Source: Saprolegnia diclina VS20
Lineage: Eukaryota; Oomycota; Saprolegniomycetes; Saprolegniales; Saprolegniaceae
Assembly: GCF_000281045.1 (NCBI RefSeq)
Contig: NW_008246068.1
Location: forward strand, 1,203,544 to 1,254,487
DNA: 50,944 nt
Direction of reading: 5' to 3'
Part shown: positions 1 through 11,086 of the stretch, piece by piece
Layout: each line of letters begins with the position of its first letter
How positions within the stretch are numbered: the stretch's first letter is position 1
Translations under genes and position numbers: made by a program
Notes under the pieces: model-generated
Told to the model about the DNA's origin: nothing
Databases searched by the model: none
The model's input: only the letters and a program-made list of their open reading frames with translations

Positions 1-125
1 ATCTGGCTTGTGATGTGGAGAAGGCAACATTCGGTCTCTTATCGATTGCTGGTGATATGGAGCCCGGAACAGGCACTGAGAGGAAGTTTTTTGAAGAAGT
101 GGTTGAGTTTGGATAGGTGCAAAAA

Positions 126-216
126 TGGAGAAGCAGGGTATCGATCCCTGTACCTCGCGCAAAATGGGATTGACGATGGCAGGCTTACTGACGTACAACC
201 ATTTAGCGACAAGGTC
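126..216 (-). pseudogene. Decayed tRNA-Ala-like remnant
   Basis: On the minus strand, positions 150-134 form a perfect 5-bp T-arm-like stem (CAGGG/CCCTG) around a 7-base loop. This is followed by CTTCTCCA at 133-126 and a run of five T at 125-121, which fits an RNA polymerase III terminator. A TGC triplet at 161-159 sits roughly where an alanine anticodon would be. The upstream half (about 216-170) only loosely resembles a D arm, and the 5' acceptor strand does not pair fully with CTTCTCC. The spacing between the anticodon and T arm is about 4 nt short. I read this as a dead tRNA or tRNA-derived repeat. The 3' part (126-160) is solid; the 5' end is uncertain. Confidence 0.4.
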
Positions 217-681
217 CGTGGGAGGGGCAGATTGGAATGCTTTGCTTTTGATCTACAAAATACTTGGTTTTGAATCCCTACGTGCTCACGGCTCTCTCGT
301 CGCTTTCTTATGTGCAACGCCACTTTCCGTCACCATCCATGCGGATGGACGGTGCTTCGAGCCATTACGGTCCAACGGCATATCTGGAGTCCACTGGGGT
401 GTCGCGTTCATTATCCAATTCTATACAAACAGTAGTACTTGACGTGGCAGAGACAGAGGACAGCGTTATGATCCCTATGGGCTGGTGCAACCAGGGTTCC
501 TTCCAACCAGACTTATAGCCGCTGGCTTTTCCAGCTCTCTGCGTCTTACAGTGCTCGTGTAAATGAATTTGACTGGCTTTGTTTCACCAGATTGGATCCA
601 AATCGTAAAACCCAAATTGGGCTCGGTCGTTTCGGGTCACCTTTGTATCTTGAAGCGGCGCAGACTCGTGGGTTTCGCAGC
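217..681. other. Upstream region of the anoctamin gene, no gene recognised
   Basis: The short open frames here have no recognisable domain and differ in composition from the codon-biased genes downstream. The frame of the anoctamin gene stays open upstream to about 592, but the first ATG in it is at 682. The stretch is therefore treated as promoter and 5' leader. Confidence 0.4.
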
Positions 682-3600
682 ATGAACGCAAGCAGCGTCG
701 TGACGCCGGTGCCGGACACGGCCGAGCCCAAGGCGGCCGACGAGGCGCGGCTGCCGGCGCTCGCTGCCACAAAGCCGACAGTCACCGATGCAGAGCTCGA
801 TGACATGCGGGCCAAGATCCGAGTGCACATTGGAGAGTCCATTCGCGTGGCGCGGGCCCAGAAACGGCGGCAGCATCGGCGCATCTGCGGCCTCTCGCGC
901 GCCGACGTCTTTGAGTGGGTGCGGTCCGTGCTCTGCTGCTCGGACGTCGACGCCGCGACGGCGACCGACGATTCGGACGCCAAGATCCTCTCGACCAAGA
1001 AATTTCTCGGCGGCGTCGAAGAGTTTGCTTGCCTCACGGACCGCGAACTCTCGCAGCTCGCGCGCCTCACAGAATTACGCACCTATCGACGGGACGACGT
1101 GGTCTTGCTCAGCGAGGACAAGGCGGGTACGACCATGACGCTGTGCTGGGCTGCCATGGACGGTATCTTTGCCTGTGGTAGATGGTCTGTACATCATTTT
1201 GTCGGGCAAGGCGTCGCGCTGCGTGCTGAGCGAAGGCTCGATGGACATGGCCATTGAACCCGAGATGCTCACGTACCAGGAAACCTTTGGCATGGACGTC
1301 TCGCCCACCATCGACAAGGACGCAGAGACCATCGAGACTAGCATCACGGCTGGTACGCCGACCCATCACCTCTCCTTCCTTCCTATTGATACGACTTGAC
1401 TAGTGTCGCCGGAGCTCGAATGTCTCTGGCTGCCGACGCTGGTGATCCACATGCTAAATTTGCAGCCGCGCCTCGAGTACGAGTTTGTGCTTATTCTCAA
1501 AAACACCGAAGACATTACCGATACCGAGTACAAGCAGCAGGAGACGATCCTCTCGAGCATCCTCCAGGCGGGTATTCACGTGACCGTCATGGCCAACTCG
1601 CGCAATACGACCGACAAGATCATCTTGCTGCTGAGCGCGCCCTTGTGGCTCCTCGCCCGCGAAGACAAGCTCATGAAGATGGAGCGCATCATCGAGTACC
1701 ACTCGGAAGAAGACGTATGCCAGCACTACGGTCTTATGCCTGAACCGTATTTTGTAGGCCAAATCCCTCGGCGACGAGTACGGGGCGAACGCCGAGGCGC
1801 TGACCGCCGCCGATCGGCTCTCTGCGTTTGCGTCCATCTTGACACGCCCCGCGACCGACAAGCCGCCAGGCGCGGGTCTCCGTGGCATTGAGAACAACCA
1901 AGACTCGATCATCCACGACGTCTTTCCGCTGCACGACCCAAGGTACATATACATTTCCGATGTGGTACTATCGCACGTGGCTCACAAAACGATGTAGCAT
2001 GTCGGACTTCATCACGTCGTCGTGGTACAAGGAGGCGCTCTCGGCGTCGACGCGGCAGCTGTTTTTGCTGCGCACGAAGGACCATTTTGGCTTGCGCATC
2101 GCCTTTTACACGGCGTTCATCCGCCTCTACTGCGCGTCCCTGAGCATGCCGTGCATCGTTGGCGTCCTCCTCTGGGTGCTCTGGCGCCACATTGACTACA
2201 CGTCGTACATGCAGGCGATGGGCATCTACGGCCTCCTCGTCGCGCTCGTTTGGGCGCCGAGTGTGCTCAAGCGCTGGACGCGCTACCAGTACTCGCTCCT
2301 CGTCGAGTGGGACCTTCTCCAAGCCAAAGAGGTCGAGTACCCCAACCCAGAATTCAAAGACTTTGTCGTCGAGACCATCAACGTGGCCAACGAAGACGAC
2401 GCACCCGACTATGTGGACGTCAAGGTCTACGACAACCGGCGCCGGTACCCCAAGTACATTTCGTTCTTTCTCTTCTCGCTCGTCTCGTGCGTGCTCCTCT
2501 TTGGCTTTGTCATGCTCTATGCGCAGTGGTACATTGTGGCCGTCATGACGCCGCTCTGCGTCGACCCGCGCTGTCCCGTCTACCTCAGCAACAACCTCTG
2601 CGAATCGCAGTGCCAGTCGCTCGTGGTATCGGACGAAACGTTCAACTTTTTACACCCAATTCGCAGCTCGCCCTTGGGCTGCGCTGGCTACTGCAACACG
2701 TCAACGTTCGATGCCGCGTACTATAGCTGCGACACGCCGCTCGTGGGCTGCTTCAACACCGAGCGCGGCATTGTCGGCACCGCGCGCTGGACGTACGTGC
2801 TGGTGCAAGGCATTGTGCTCGGCTTGACGCTTGACATAATCTTCCTCGCGGTCTTTGAGCTCATTGCGTCCGTCTTCAACAAGTGGGAAAACTACGCGAC
2901 GCTCCAAGAGTTTGAGCGCCGCTACATTGAGAAGATCTTTCTCTTCAACTGGGTCGGGTACTTTTACTGGTTCTTCCTCCTCGCGTTCCTCTACACGCCG
3001 TACGGCGACGAGGTCCAAACGTATATTCGCAACAATATCGATACGATCGGGTGGCTCACAGGCTACGGCAGCCTCAAGTTCAGGTACATTGTGTCTTGTT
3101 CAAATATTTAGATGGCTCATGAATATGAGTCTAGTCGGTACTGGACCAAGGGATTGGTCGCGATGGATTCTGCGTTTGTGACACCGCTCATTGTGACCCA
3201 GGCGCTCAACCTCGTCATCAATACGTTCGTGCCCTACTTGCTCCGACAGGCTGTCATTGGGGCGCGGGACCGGTATCTTGTCGGCAAGGACCAGCTGAGT
3301 CTCCAAGCCGCCAAACTCAAAAACAATTTCAAAGCGCAGCAAGCGGTCCTCACGCATGGAGTGGCGCAGACGACCCAAACCGCGGCCGCCAACGTTCGGC
3401 GCACGAGTCGCCGGGCGCTCGCGCTACTTCGCCGCGGTCCGACCAAAGTCCTCGAAATGCCCCACAACGAGCCCAACGTCCACGACGCCGACGAGCTCAA
3501 CGAAATGGAGAAGGAGGAGCTCGCACAGCACTTGGCCGAGAAGAAGCCGATCAAAGCCGGCGACGTCGAAGCCACGATCGAAGGCCTCTTTGCCAATTTG

Positions 3601-5378
3601 TCGCGTCACCAGAACCGCATGAGCCAGATCTGCTTCAACATTCGCCGCGACGAGCTCGATGCGTACCAACTCACGAGGTTGTCTTATTCTCCATCACAAT
3701 TATAACTGTTCGAACGATCTATACTAGCTACGATTGGATCGACAAGATGACGCAAGACATTGAGCACAACAAGCGGCACGACAGCATTTGGGAAGACCCG
3801 ATGACGAAAGCGGCCAAGCCCGAGCAGCACGCGCTGCGCCTTCGGCTCATTAAGGATTGGCCCTGCCGCAACTACAGCTACACGGCCGACCGGATCCTCG
3901 AAGAGTCGAGCATGCCAGTGTACTCGCCATCCGGCGACCTCCTCCACATGGCCATCCAGTTTAGCTACGTGGTCATGTTTTCGGTCGTGTGGCCGTTCTG
4001 CGCCCTCTGCGCGTACTGCAACAACTGGGTCGCCCTCCGCTTTGACGCGATCAAGATGACGATCGACTGCAAGCGCGCGGTGCCACGCCGCAGCATTGGC
4101 ATTGGGCCGTGGTACGGCGCCTTCATGTTTGAGACGCTCGTCGCGACGATCGCAGTGCCCGCGATCTTTGTGTACGTCACCGGTCAAATGGACTCGTATA
4201 TCTGCGTGATCGATACGCTCAATTACGGCCCGGTCGACAATTGCTATTCGCTGCTGCAGCGTCTCTTGGCTTTTTGCTGCCTTGAGAACGCCGGCATTGC
4301 CATTTGCTTTCTCGTGTACCTCCGGAAGAGCAACATCTCGACCGAGACGTCCATCAAGATTCAAGAGCACTCGCGCCGCCTCAAGCACAACGTCCGGAAG
4401 AGTGTGCGCACGATTGGCGAGCACATCCTCGTCCAAGTCTACGGGCAAGGCCATCTTGGCGAGTGGCGCCAAGGCACCGTTGCATGGGTCAAGAACGGCC
4501 GCGTCAAAGTCAACTTTTACGCGTCCAACGGGTTTAGCAGCGACGGGCACTCGACCGAGCACGAAGGTACAACCACAAATTCAAAGTTATCGCCTCGAGG
4601 ATCGACTGTGTTAGTGTGGCTCCAACACGAACGCTACGCACTCAAGAACCCGACGCCGGTGCGCATTTTCGAGGCGCAGATGCCCGTCTTGCTGGCGTCG
4701 ACGACCAAAGGCCGGTGGCTCCAAGGTCATGTTGTGCACCTCGACACGGTCGATCGGCTCGGGAAGGAGCTCATCCACCACCCAAGCGAGATGCACTTGT
4801 CGATCCTCGAAGGTCGCAACTTGCGCTCGTACATGATGCGCAACGTCCTCGACCCGTACATTGTGTTGACGTGCGGCAGCTTCAAGCACATGACGTCCAT
4901 CAAGCGCCATACGCTCAACCCGCTCTGGAACGAACACTTGATCTTTCCGCTGCATGAAAAAGAAGTTTTCAAATCGGACGCCAAGCCCGAGACGATCAAG
5001 CTCGTCGTGTACAACCACGACACGCTCTCGCTGGGCGAGTGCATTGGCGAAGGCGAGATCGATCTGAGTGCGCACCGGGACGGAACGAAGGCCAAAATCT
5101 GGGTCTCGCTGACGCAAAAGAAGAAGCTCAACATAGAGATGCTGGGCAGCGCCGTGCATAAAATGGCGATGGGCGACCCGCTCGAGCCGCAGATCTGCGT
5201 CGAGCTTCAATGGATCGACACGCGCTTGCCCACGAGCGTTCACGTGCAAGTGGACGCAGATGGCGCCGGCGCGCCGCCCCGCGTCCTCAACCGCAAGTTT
5301 TGCGAAAAGCGCCTCTGCTACGGCATCCAGCACGACGAGATCCTCCAAGGCCGCATCTTTAACGCCACCGACATGTAG
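682..5378 (+). CDS. Anoctamin/TMEM16 protein with N-terminal cNMP-binding-like domain and C-terminal C2 domain
   Basis: Eight exons join in frame to about 1,447 residues: 682-1126, 1182-1352, 1404-1714, 1758-1942, 1998-3083, 3135-3677, 3728-4566, 4615-5378. Residues about 120-205 look like a cyclic-nucleotide-binding fold (DGLYIILSGK, then FGMDVS where FGE..AL is usual), so nucleotide binding may be lost. From about residue 370 the TMEM16 core follows: a DHFGLRIAFY entry segment, a KRWTRYQYSLLVEWD stretch, and the hallmark MAIQFSYVVMF...CNNWVALRFDAIKM with RRAVPRR-like sequence and IGPWYG after it. TMEM16 proteins are calcium-activated chloride channels or lipid scramblases. After the membrane core come two G.W..G.V segments (GEWRQGTV, GRWLQGHV), then a C2 domain near residues 1250-1375 (DPYIVL, TLNPLWNE). 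The family is sure; ion versus lipid transport cannot be told. Confidence 0.9.
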
Positions 5379-6086
5379 ATGCGTGTATAATGTATGTTGA
5401 ATACCATTTGAATCCAAAGCTACTCGGTTTCTGCGCCGCGACCACAACGCGATGTGCGTGGTGGCAACTGTGGCATCAGTCCCAGTTGATCAGCCAAGTT
5501 GCTACAAGTGAGACAAGAAGGTTCATGCAAGTACATGCCGTCGTGTCGAAAGAGTATTTCACGTGCCTGTAGCCTTCCAGCATAAGTCGAGGGCGTTCAG
5601 GTCGGCCTTGTGTCGTTACAAGCACGCATCAATGAGACCACAACACCGAGTTTGACGCCGCAAGGCTCCTTGGACCACGCAGCGTCATCGTCGAAACCAC
5701 AAACGACTGAGGCACAAGGACGTTGCTGTAGAGCTCCTTGTACGTGGTAAGCGCTTGGATTCGGAAGCTCTCATCAACGCAGGCCCACACAAACCTGGGG
5801 GGTGAAGCTCAACCTTGCGTGCGCTATATCGGATTTACCATATTTTATCGAGCGCCGACGTCCTTAATACAGTACTAGTCGAATAGTGTAGACCTCGGCA
5901 AGGGCAATGCTTGGCACTAAAGCGAGAACGGAACACACCTCGTTTCTTACAGCCCATCGGATGGTCCTCCACCAAAGCCTTGCATGCTTCGAGGAGCGTC
6001 AACGAGACAGAGACATGGGGTTTATTGATATTGTGAAGAAAAGCATCGAGTCGCTAGCTACAGTAGGTATTCTGTGTACACGGCGG
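5379..6086. other. Convergent intergenic region, no gene recognised
   Basis: This stretch lies between the 3' ends of the anoctamin gene (+) and the first flippase gene (-). I see no coding signature, tRNA or clear repeat in it. It should hold the two 3' untranslated regions. Confidence 0.5.
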
Positions 6087-9000
6087 CTACGGTTTGGCCG
6101 ACGATCGCGCTTCGTTGGCTTTGGACGAGTCGCTGTGGCGCGGAGGCCCATGCATGGACTGTGTGTCGCTGAGACGCCGCCCGGTGCTGAGCTGGTCGAC
6201 GCGCAGCGTTGCGATTTCGCGGACACTCGCCCCGGTGCTCGTTTGGTGTGTCGTCGCCTGTTTGTCGTCGGGCGCAGAGAAGGCAAACCCCTTGTAGCTG
6301 CGCATCTCGAGGTTGCGGACACCCGCCTTCTCGTCACCCTCGTTGTCAACGAACGACTGCGAGGCACCGGCCAGCCCCTTCCGGCTCGAGCAGTCCATGA
6401 GGCGCTGGTCGACCTTCTTGAGCGCGCTGCGTTCACGCAAAATGTTGGCTTCTGTCGGCCAGTACATGCGGTAGATGCTATATCACAATAATTAGATGTG
6501 ACAACCTCGTTAAAGTTGTACCTCGTCAGGGACACATCGACGAGAATACCAGCGACGGGAACGAGGAAGAAGACGGCCCAGTAAAGATCCCTACCACATA
6601 GAGCACCATCAGCCATCTCTCACATCCACACGATAGACAATACGCGCCAAGCATGATGGGCGTCACGCCAACCATATCGGTGCCGAGGAACGTCAAGTAC
6701 GGGTACACGAGGAGGAAGAAAAAGTAGAGGAGGATGCTGAAGGCGAGGACTGCGTAGCTGAACCGCGTCCAGCACAGCGTCTCCAAAATGACTTTGGCGT
6801 TCATCGTCATGAGCAAACCCGAGTAGATCGTCGTGCCTTGGAGGTAAAACGAGTGGGTCGCATACGCGGGCACAATGTAGAGCGGGATCCAAAAGCTCAC
6901 AAAGGCGTGGTAGACGGCGTTGGCGATCCAGAGCAGAAAGCACTTGACGTTGAGGTCCTCGTTGCGCTGGCCCGTCGTGTACAGCGGTGGGAAGGCCAGC
7001 GCTTGCTCCGGGTTGACGTCTTGGTCAAACACACCGATCGAAATGATCGGCAACGCCAAAAAGAAGTTCCAGCCCGCGAGCACAAAGCTCTCAAAGAGCG
7101 ACGAGCCGCTTTGGCCGTTGAAAAAGTTGAAGAGGAAGAGCACGATCACGAGCGACATGTTCTTGTAGAACGAGTACAAGATGACCTTGGCAATGCGCTT
7201 GTAGTTGCTCCGTCCGTGTACGAGCAAGAGGCGCTCGAGAAATCTAGTTACGAGGTGAGGATCCATGCCAAAGTCCACATCCAAAAATGGAAAAATCAAC
7301 GTATCAAGTACCGAAATTGCGCGATCGCATAGTCGCTCGCATTCACGGCCTGGACACCTTCTTGACCACAGATACCGATGCCGACGTGCGCCGACTGGAT
7401 CATGTTGACGTCGTTGGCGCCATCACCGATCGCGAGCGTGATAGGCTTGTTGACCGAGTTGAAGCGCACCTACCAGTGCAATATATAAATATAACTACTG
7501 CAGACCATAGAGCTAGGTACGAGGTTGACAATGTCGGCTTTTTGCGCGGGCGAGACGCGGCACGCAATGAGCGCTTTGCAGACGCTCGCAACAACCAGCA
7601 GTTTGCGCCGAAGCTCTTTGGCCGCAGCTTTCTCCGCGTCCGACTGCGTCGTGGCTTTGGCGGGAAAGAGGTGCACGAGCGACTTGCCATCGCAGACAAC
7701 CGCCATCTCGTTGCTCACAGCTTTCTTCTTGTAGAGGTCTTGGATCGCTGGCATTTGAAACAAATAGTCAATCTAGTCCAAAGCGTCACCACTTTGTAAA
7801 GAAAAAAGATGCGACGTACCTGCGCCACGAGGTCGTCAATGTTTTCGCGGTTGACGTACAGCAGCTTCATGCCATCGTCGAGAAGCCGGCACGCGTGCCC
7901 GATGTTGACAGCGGTTTCCTCCTTGTCGCCGGTGAGAACCCAAATCTTGATGCCGGCCTGCGCGAGGTTGAAGATCGTGCGGGGGACACCAACTTGGAGT
8001 TTGTCCTCGATCGCGGTTGCGCCAACAATGTCCATGTCGACTTCGAGCTGCTCGGCCACATCGTCGAGCATCTGGTCCCGGTTCACGAGCGATGTGGCGG
8101 CCTCCTGGTACTTGACGTTCCACGCGTCGTACTCGGCAGCCGAGAGCTCGCGCTGCGCCAACACGAGCGTCCGGAGGCCCTCGGTCGCAAAGTCGCGGAG
8201 CTGTTCGTCGAGGTTGGCAGAGAAAGCGTCCTTCTTGCAGCGTGGCAGAATCACATTGTCAGCACCCTTGCACAGCAGGACGAGGCGGTCGTCGGGGAAC
8301 TGGGCCACGACCGACATGCGCTTCCGCGTCGAGTTGAACTCGTTGACGTTCAAAATCGTGTACGCTTGCGTCTCGGCGGCCTGCCCCTTGCGTGTCACAT
8401 CGACTTCCAAGAGCGGCGCTGGCGTCTTGAGATTAAAGCCGAGGCAGCGCGCGGCCTTGACGAGCGCCTCCTCGTCGGGCGACGATGCGCGGTAGTTTAC
8501 AGCCCCCGTGGTCGCGTTCGCTTCCGGAATCACCGTGTGGCACACCGAGAGGAGCGTCAGGAAATCGCGAATCTTGTCCGCGTTCGGACCTTGCGTCGCA
8601 AGCTCGTGCACCAAGCGCGGGTCGTCAAAGTTGATGGTCTTGTCGCGGAAGATCTGAGCTGCCTCAATGTCCCCTTCGGGCTCCTTGGGCTTGAGCGACG
8701 ACGAGGTGTCCTTCTTGGCGAGAAGCGCGACCGCGGCCGCGATTTCCGTCGACCCGTACCCGTAGACGATACCGCCGACCGAGCACTTGCGAAACTCCAT
8801 GATGTTTTGCGTCAGCGTGCCCGTCTTGTCGGAGAAAATGTACTCGATCTGCCCGAGGTCTTCGTTGAGGTCGGACGTGCGCGCAATCGCGTGGAAGCCT
8901 TCGTGGCACATGTCCGGGTCTGACGAGATGTTTTTGGCTTGGGCCACCTAGTCGAGATGACAAAATGTCTATCAGTTGTTGGACAACTTGTCATGGCAGT

Positions 9001-10386
9001 ATTACCTTGACCATGTCGAGGGAGACGTAGAGTGAGATGGGCACGAGGTTGTTGTAGAGGATGAGGAATGTGAAAAAGGCCGTGCCATCAGCCTCGATGA
9101 ACGGCAAATACCACACACGTTGCTTGTAGTCCGAGACCCACGTGTTGAACGAGAGCGTGCTGATGATGCAGAGGAGAAACTAGGGACATGTCTCATAATC
9201 AGTCCAAACGACTAGGCGGCATGTACCTGTGTCAAGAAGATGAGCACGATGCAGCGGTTGACCATGCGGTAGACGTTGCTCTGCTTGGACGGCGTTGCGC
9301 GGGCGTTCTGCATGAGCTTGGTTTCCTTGCCCGCGAACAGCACCACCCCTAACCGCATTATCCAGCTGCTACGCGACACAAACAAGCCGTACCGAACACA
9401 TAGGCGCAGCTTCGGATGCTGCAGCCGCGCAAGATAATGTTGTTGGGGCCGATGGGCACAGCATCGCCGGTCGACGCCGCTTGGATTCGCCCCGTAAAGT
9501 TATACAGGCGGTTGTTGGGCTGCTCGTACTCGATCGAGCCTTGGAACGCCGCGCAACTCGCCTTGTGCGCCTCTTCGTTCAGCACCGCCTAAAACATATC
9601 GACGTCGTTGACCATGACGCCAGCATTGTCACCGTACGTCGTTGAGACTGCGGAAGCCAACGAGTTTGGCAATCGGCTCGAGCGCGGTCCGGCGCTTCAA
9701 GTTCGTCTCGCCGTCCAAGTTGCACGTCTCGACAAAGCACCGGCCTTCTTCTTCCGACGTGGCCAAGATCAAAATGTCGGCGGGCAATTCATCCTTGTCC
9801 TTGACAAAGAGAATGTCGCCGACAAGCACATCTTGCCACTTTTTGCTGACGAGGTTGCCCCCCGTCGATACGACCTAGCACAAATTAGGCTTTCAGAAAT
9901 ATAAGGGAAGCGTACAGTGCAGAGGCGGCTGTTTTGGATCGCATCCGCATCATGCCGCTTCTTATCTTCATGTCCTTGCTTGAACATGGAGACGAGCAGC
10001 ACAATGAGGAGCGGACCGGCCGTCGTGTACGGGTTCGTCGGCGACCACGAAGTGGCCAACTAGGCTGGCATGAATCTCAGCTACAAGATTTGGTGTATCG
10101 TACTTGAATGACGGAAATGAAGAGGAAATAGCCGTTGGCAATGACCCGAAAAAACTCAAAAAGCGTCTTGGGCACAAAGCTACCAAATATTGTCAATATT
10201 GCGTAGGGCGACAGGGACGCACCTCACGAGCGTGTACTTGGAGGTCGCGACCCAATTGGTCGTGTAATGCCCCTTGAGCCGGAGCTCGCGGTTCTTGGCC
10301 TCGTCGTTGAGAAAGATGCTGCGTGTGTCGGCGACCTCGAGCTTCGTCTCGCCGTTCGGGTGGACCGACATGACACTGTCCGTCAT
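6087..10386 (-). CDS. P4-type ATPase (phospholipid flippase), copy A
   Basis: Thirteen exons give about 1,236 residues: 10386-10223, 10179-10104, 10059-9916, 9874-9638, 9588-9393, 9348-9227, 9179-9006, 8947-7820, 7772-7521, 7469-7312, 7243-6644, 6590-6522, 6477-6087. P4-ATPases use ATP to move aminophospholipids to the cytosolic leaflet, usually with a CDC50-type partner. Diagnostic sequence: NWVATSKYT and [10 protein letters not shown] near the start, DGETNLK in the actuator domain, PISLY in membrane helix 4, SDKTGT with the phosphorylated Asp at about residue 411, [15 protein letters not shown], and the P4-type transition [17 protein letters not shown]. The C-terminal helices are complete, followed by a hydrophilic tail. 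The start is the first ATG matching the paralogue's start. Copy B sits head to head at 11087-15417; eleven introns are shared in position. The intron at 10103-10060 has no counterpart in copy B. Confidence 0.95.
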
Positions 10387-11086
10387 CCTCGTTTGGCTCT
10401 TGCAACGGTTGGTGCGGGGGCCTTGGATTCGACGAATGGCGACTCGACGCCTTGCATGTCGTGGGCTCGAAATAGCCTGAAACACACTCGCAAAAATAAC
10501 AACCAAAATGGCTTGACGCGCTGAAACGCTTTTCACGTGGCGCTAGTCCACTCGTGAGAAAAAGGACTTGGGCGACCGCCACCCGCACCGTCGGTGGCGC
10601 AGGCTAGTACGACGAGGCGTATAACGATGAGGAGCGACACTACTACCTATTTGTTGCCAATTAAAATATGCGTATGGAAAAGCATGCTCGTGGGGCCAAA
10701 ACGAGCCGTGGTCCGAGCACCAGGCGCACCGCGCTCTTCCGATCGTCGAGCTTTTCATCGCATATTCTCGCTATTCGACGGGATTGCTACTATTACGTAG
10801 TTGCCACTGTTATTTAGTTGGTTGATGCGATGTTTGCGTTGCGACTATACTCTACTCCCACGTCGTATGTTGCCGACTTTGCCTCGGATGATCAAGTGCT
10901 CGACTTTGTTTTTGCGTGGCGATGCTCAGGAGGCATCTGTCGACCTGGATCTGTATCATTTTCGAGAGGTCCTTTGTGGATTTGCGCGCCATTTTGAGTG
11001 CCCGTTGGGCGCGTCAGTTTCGAGTATAAATAGGCTCGGGCTGAGGCGAGTCGTCACATATCGGTTCAAGCGTGCGAGAGTTCGGT
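10387..11086. promoter_or_regulatory. Shared bidirectional promoter region of the two flippase genes
   Basis: The 700 bp between the two divergent start codons holds no gene I can support. A TATA-like element lies near the copy B side. The two halves do not look like mirror images of each other, so the inverted duplication signal is confined to the genes. Confidence 0.55.
11025..11032 (+). promoter_or_regulatory. TATA-like element upstream of flippase copy B
   Basis: TATAAATA lies about 55 bp upstream of the copy B ATG, a plausible distance for a core promoter with a short leader. No comparable element was noticed before most other genes in the window. The call rests only on the match and the spacing. 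Confidence 0.4.

Noticed and set aside
3084-3111. A 28-nt intron in the anoctamin gene
   Set aside because: It is too short to splice. The acceptor at 3133-3134 gives a 51-nt intron and keeps the frame.
5907-6491. Plus-strand open frame of 194 codons
   Set aside because: It lies opposite the last exons of flippase copy A, whose tail frame and splice sites are well supported.
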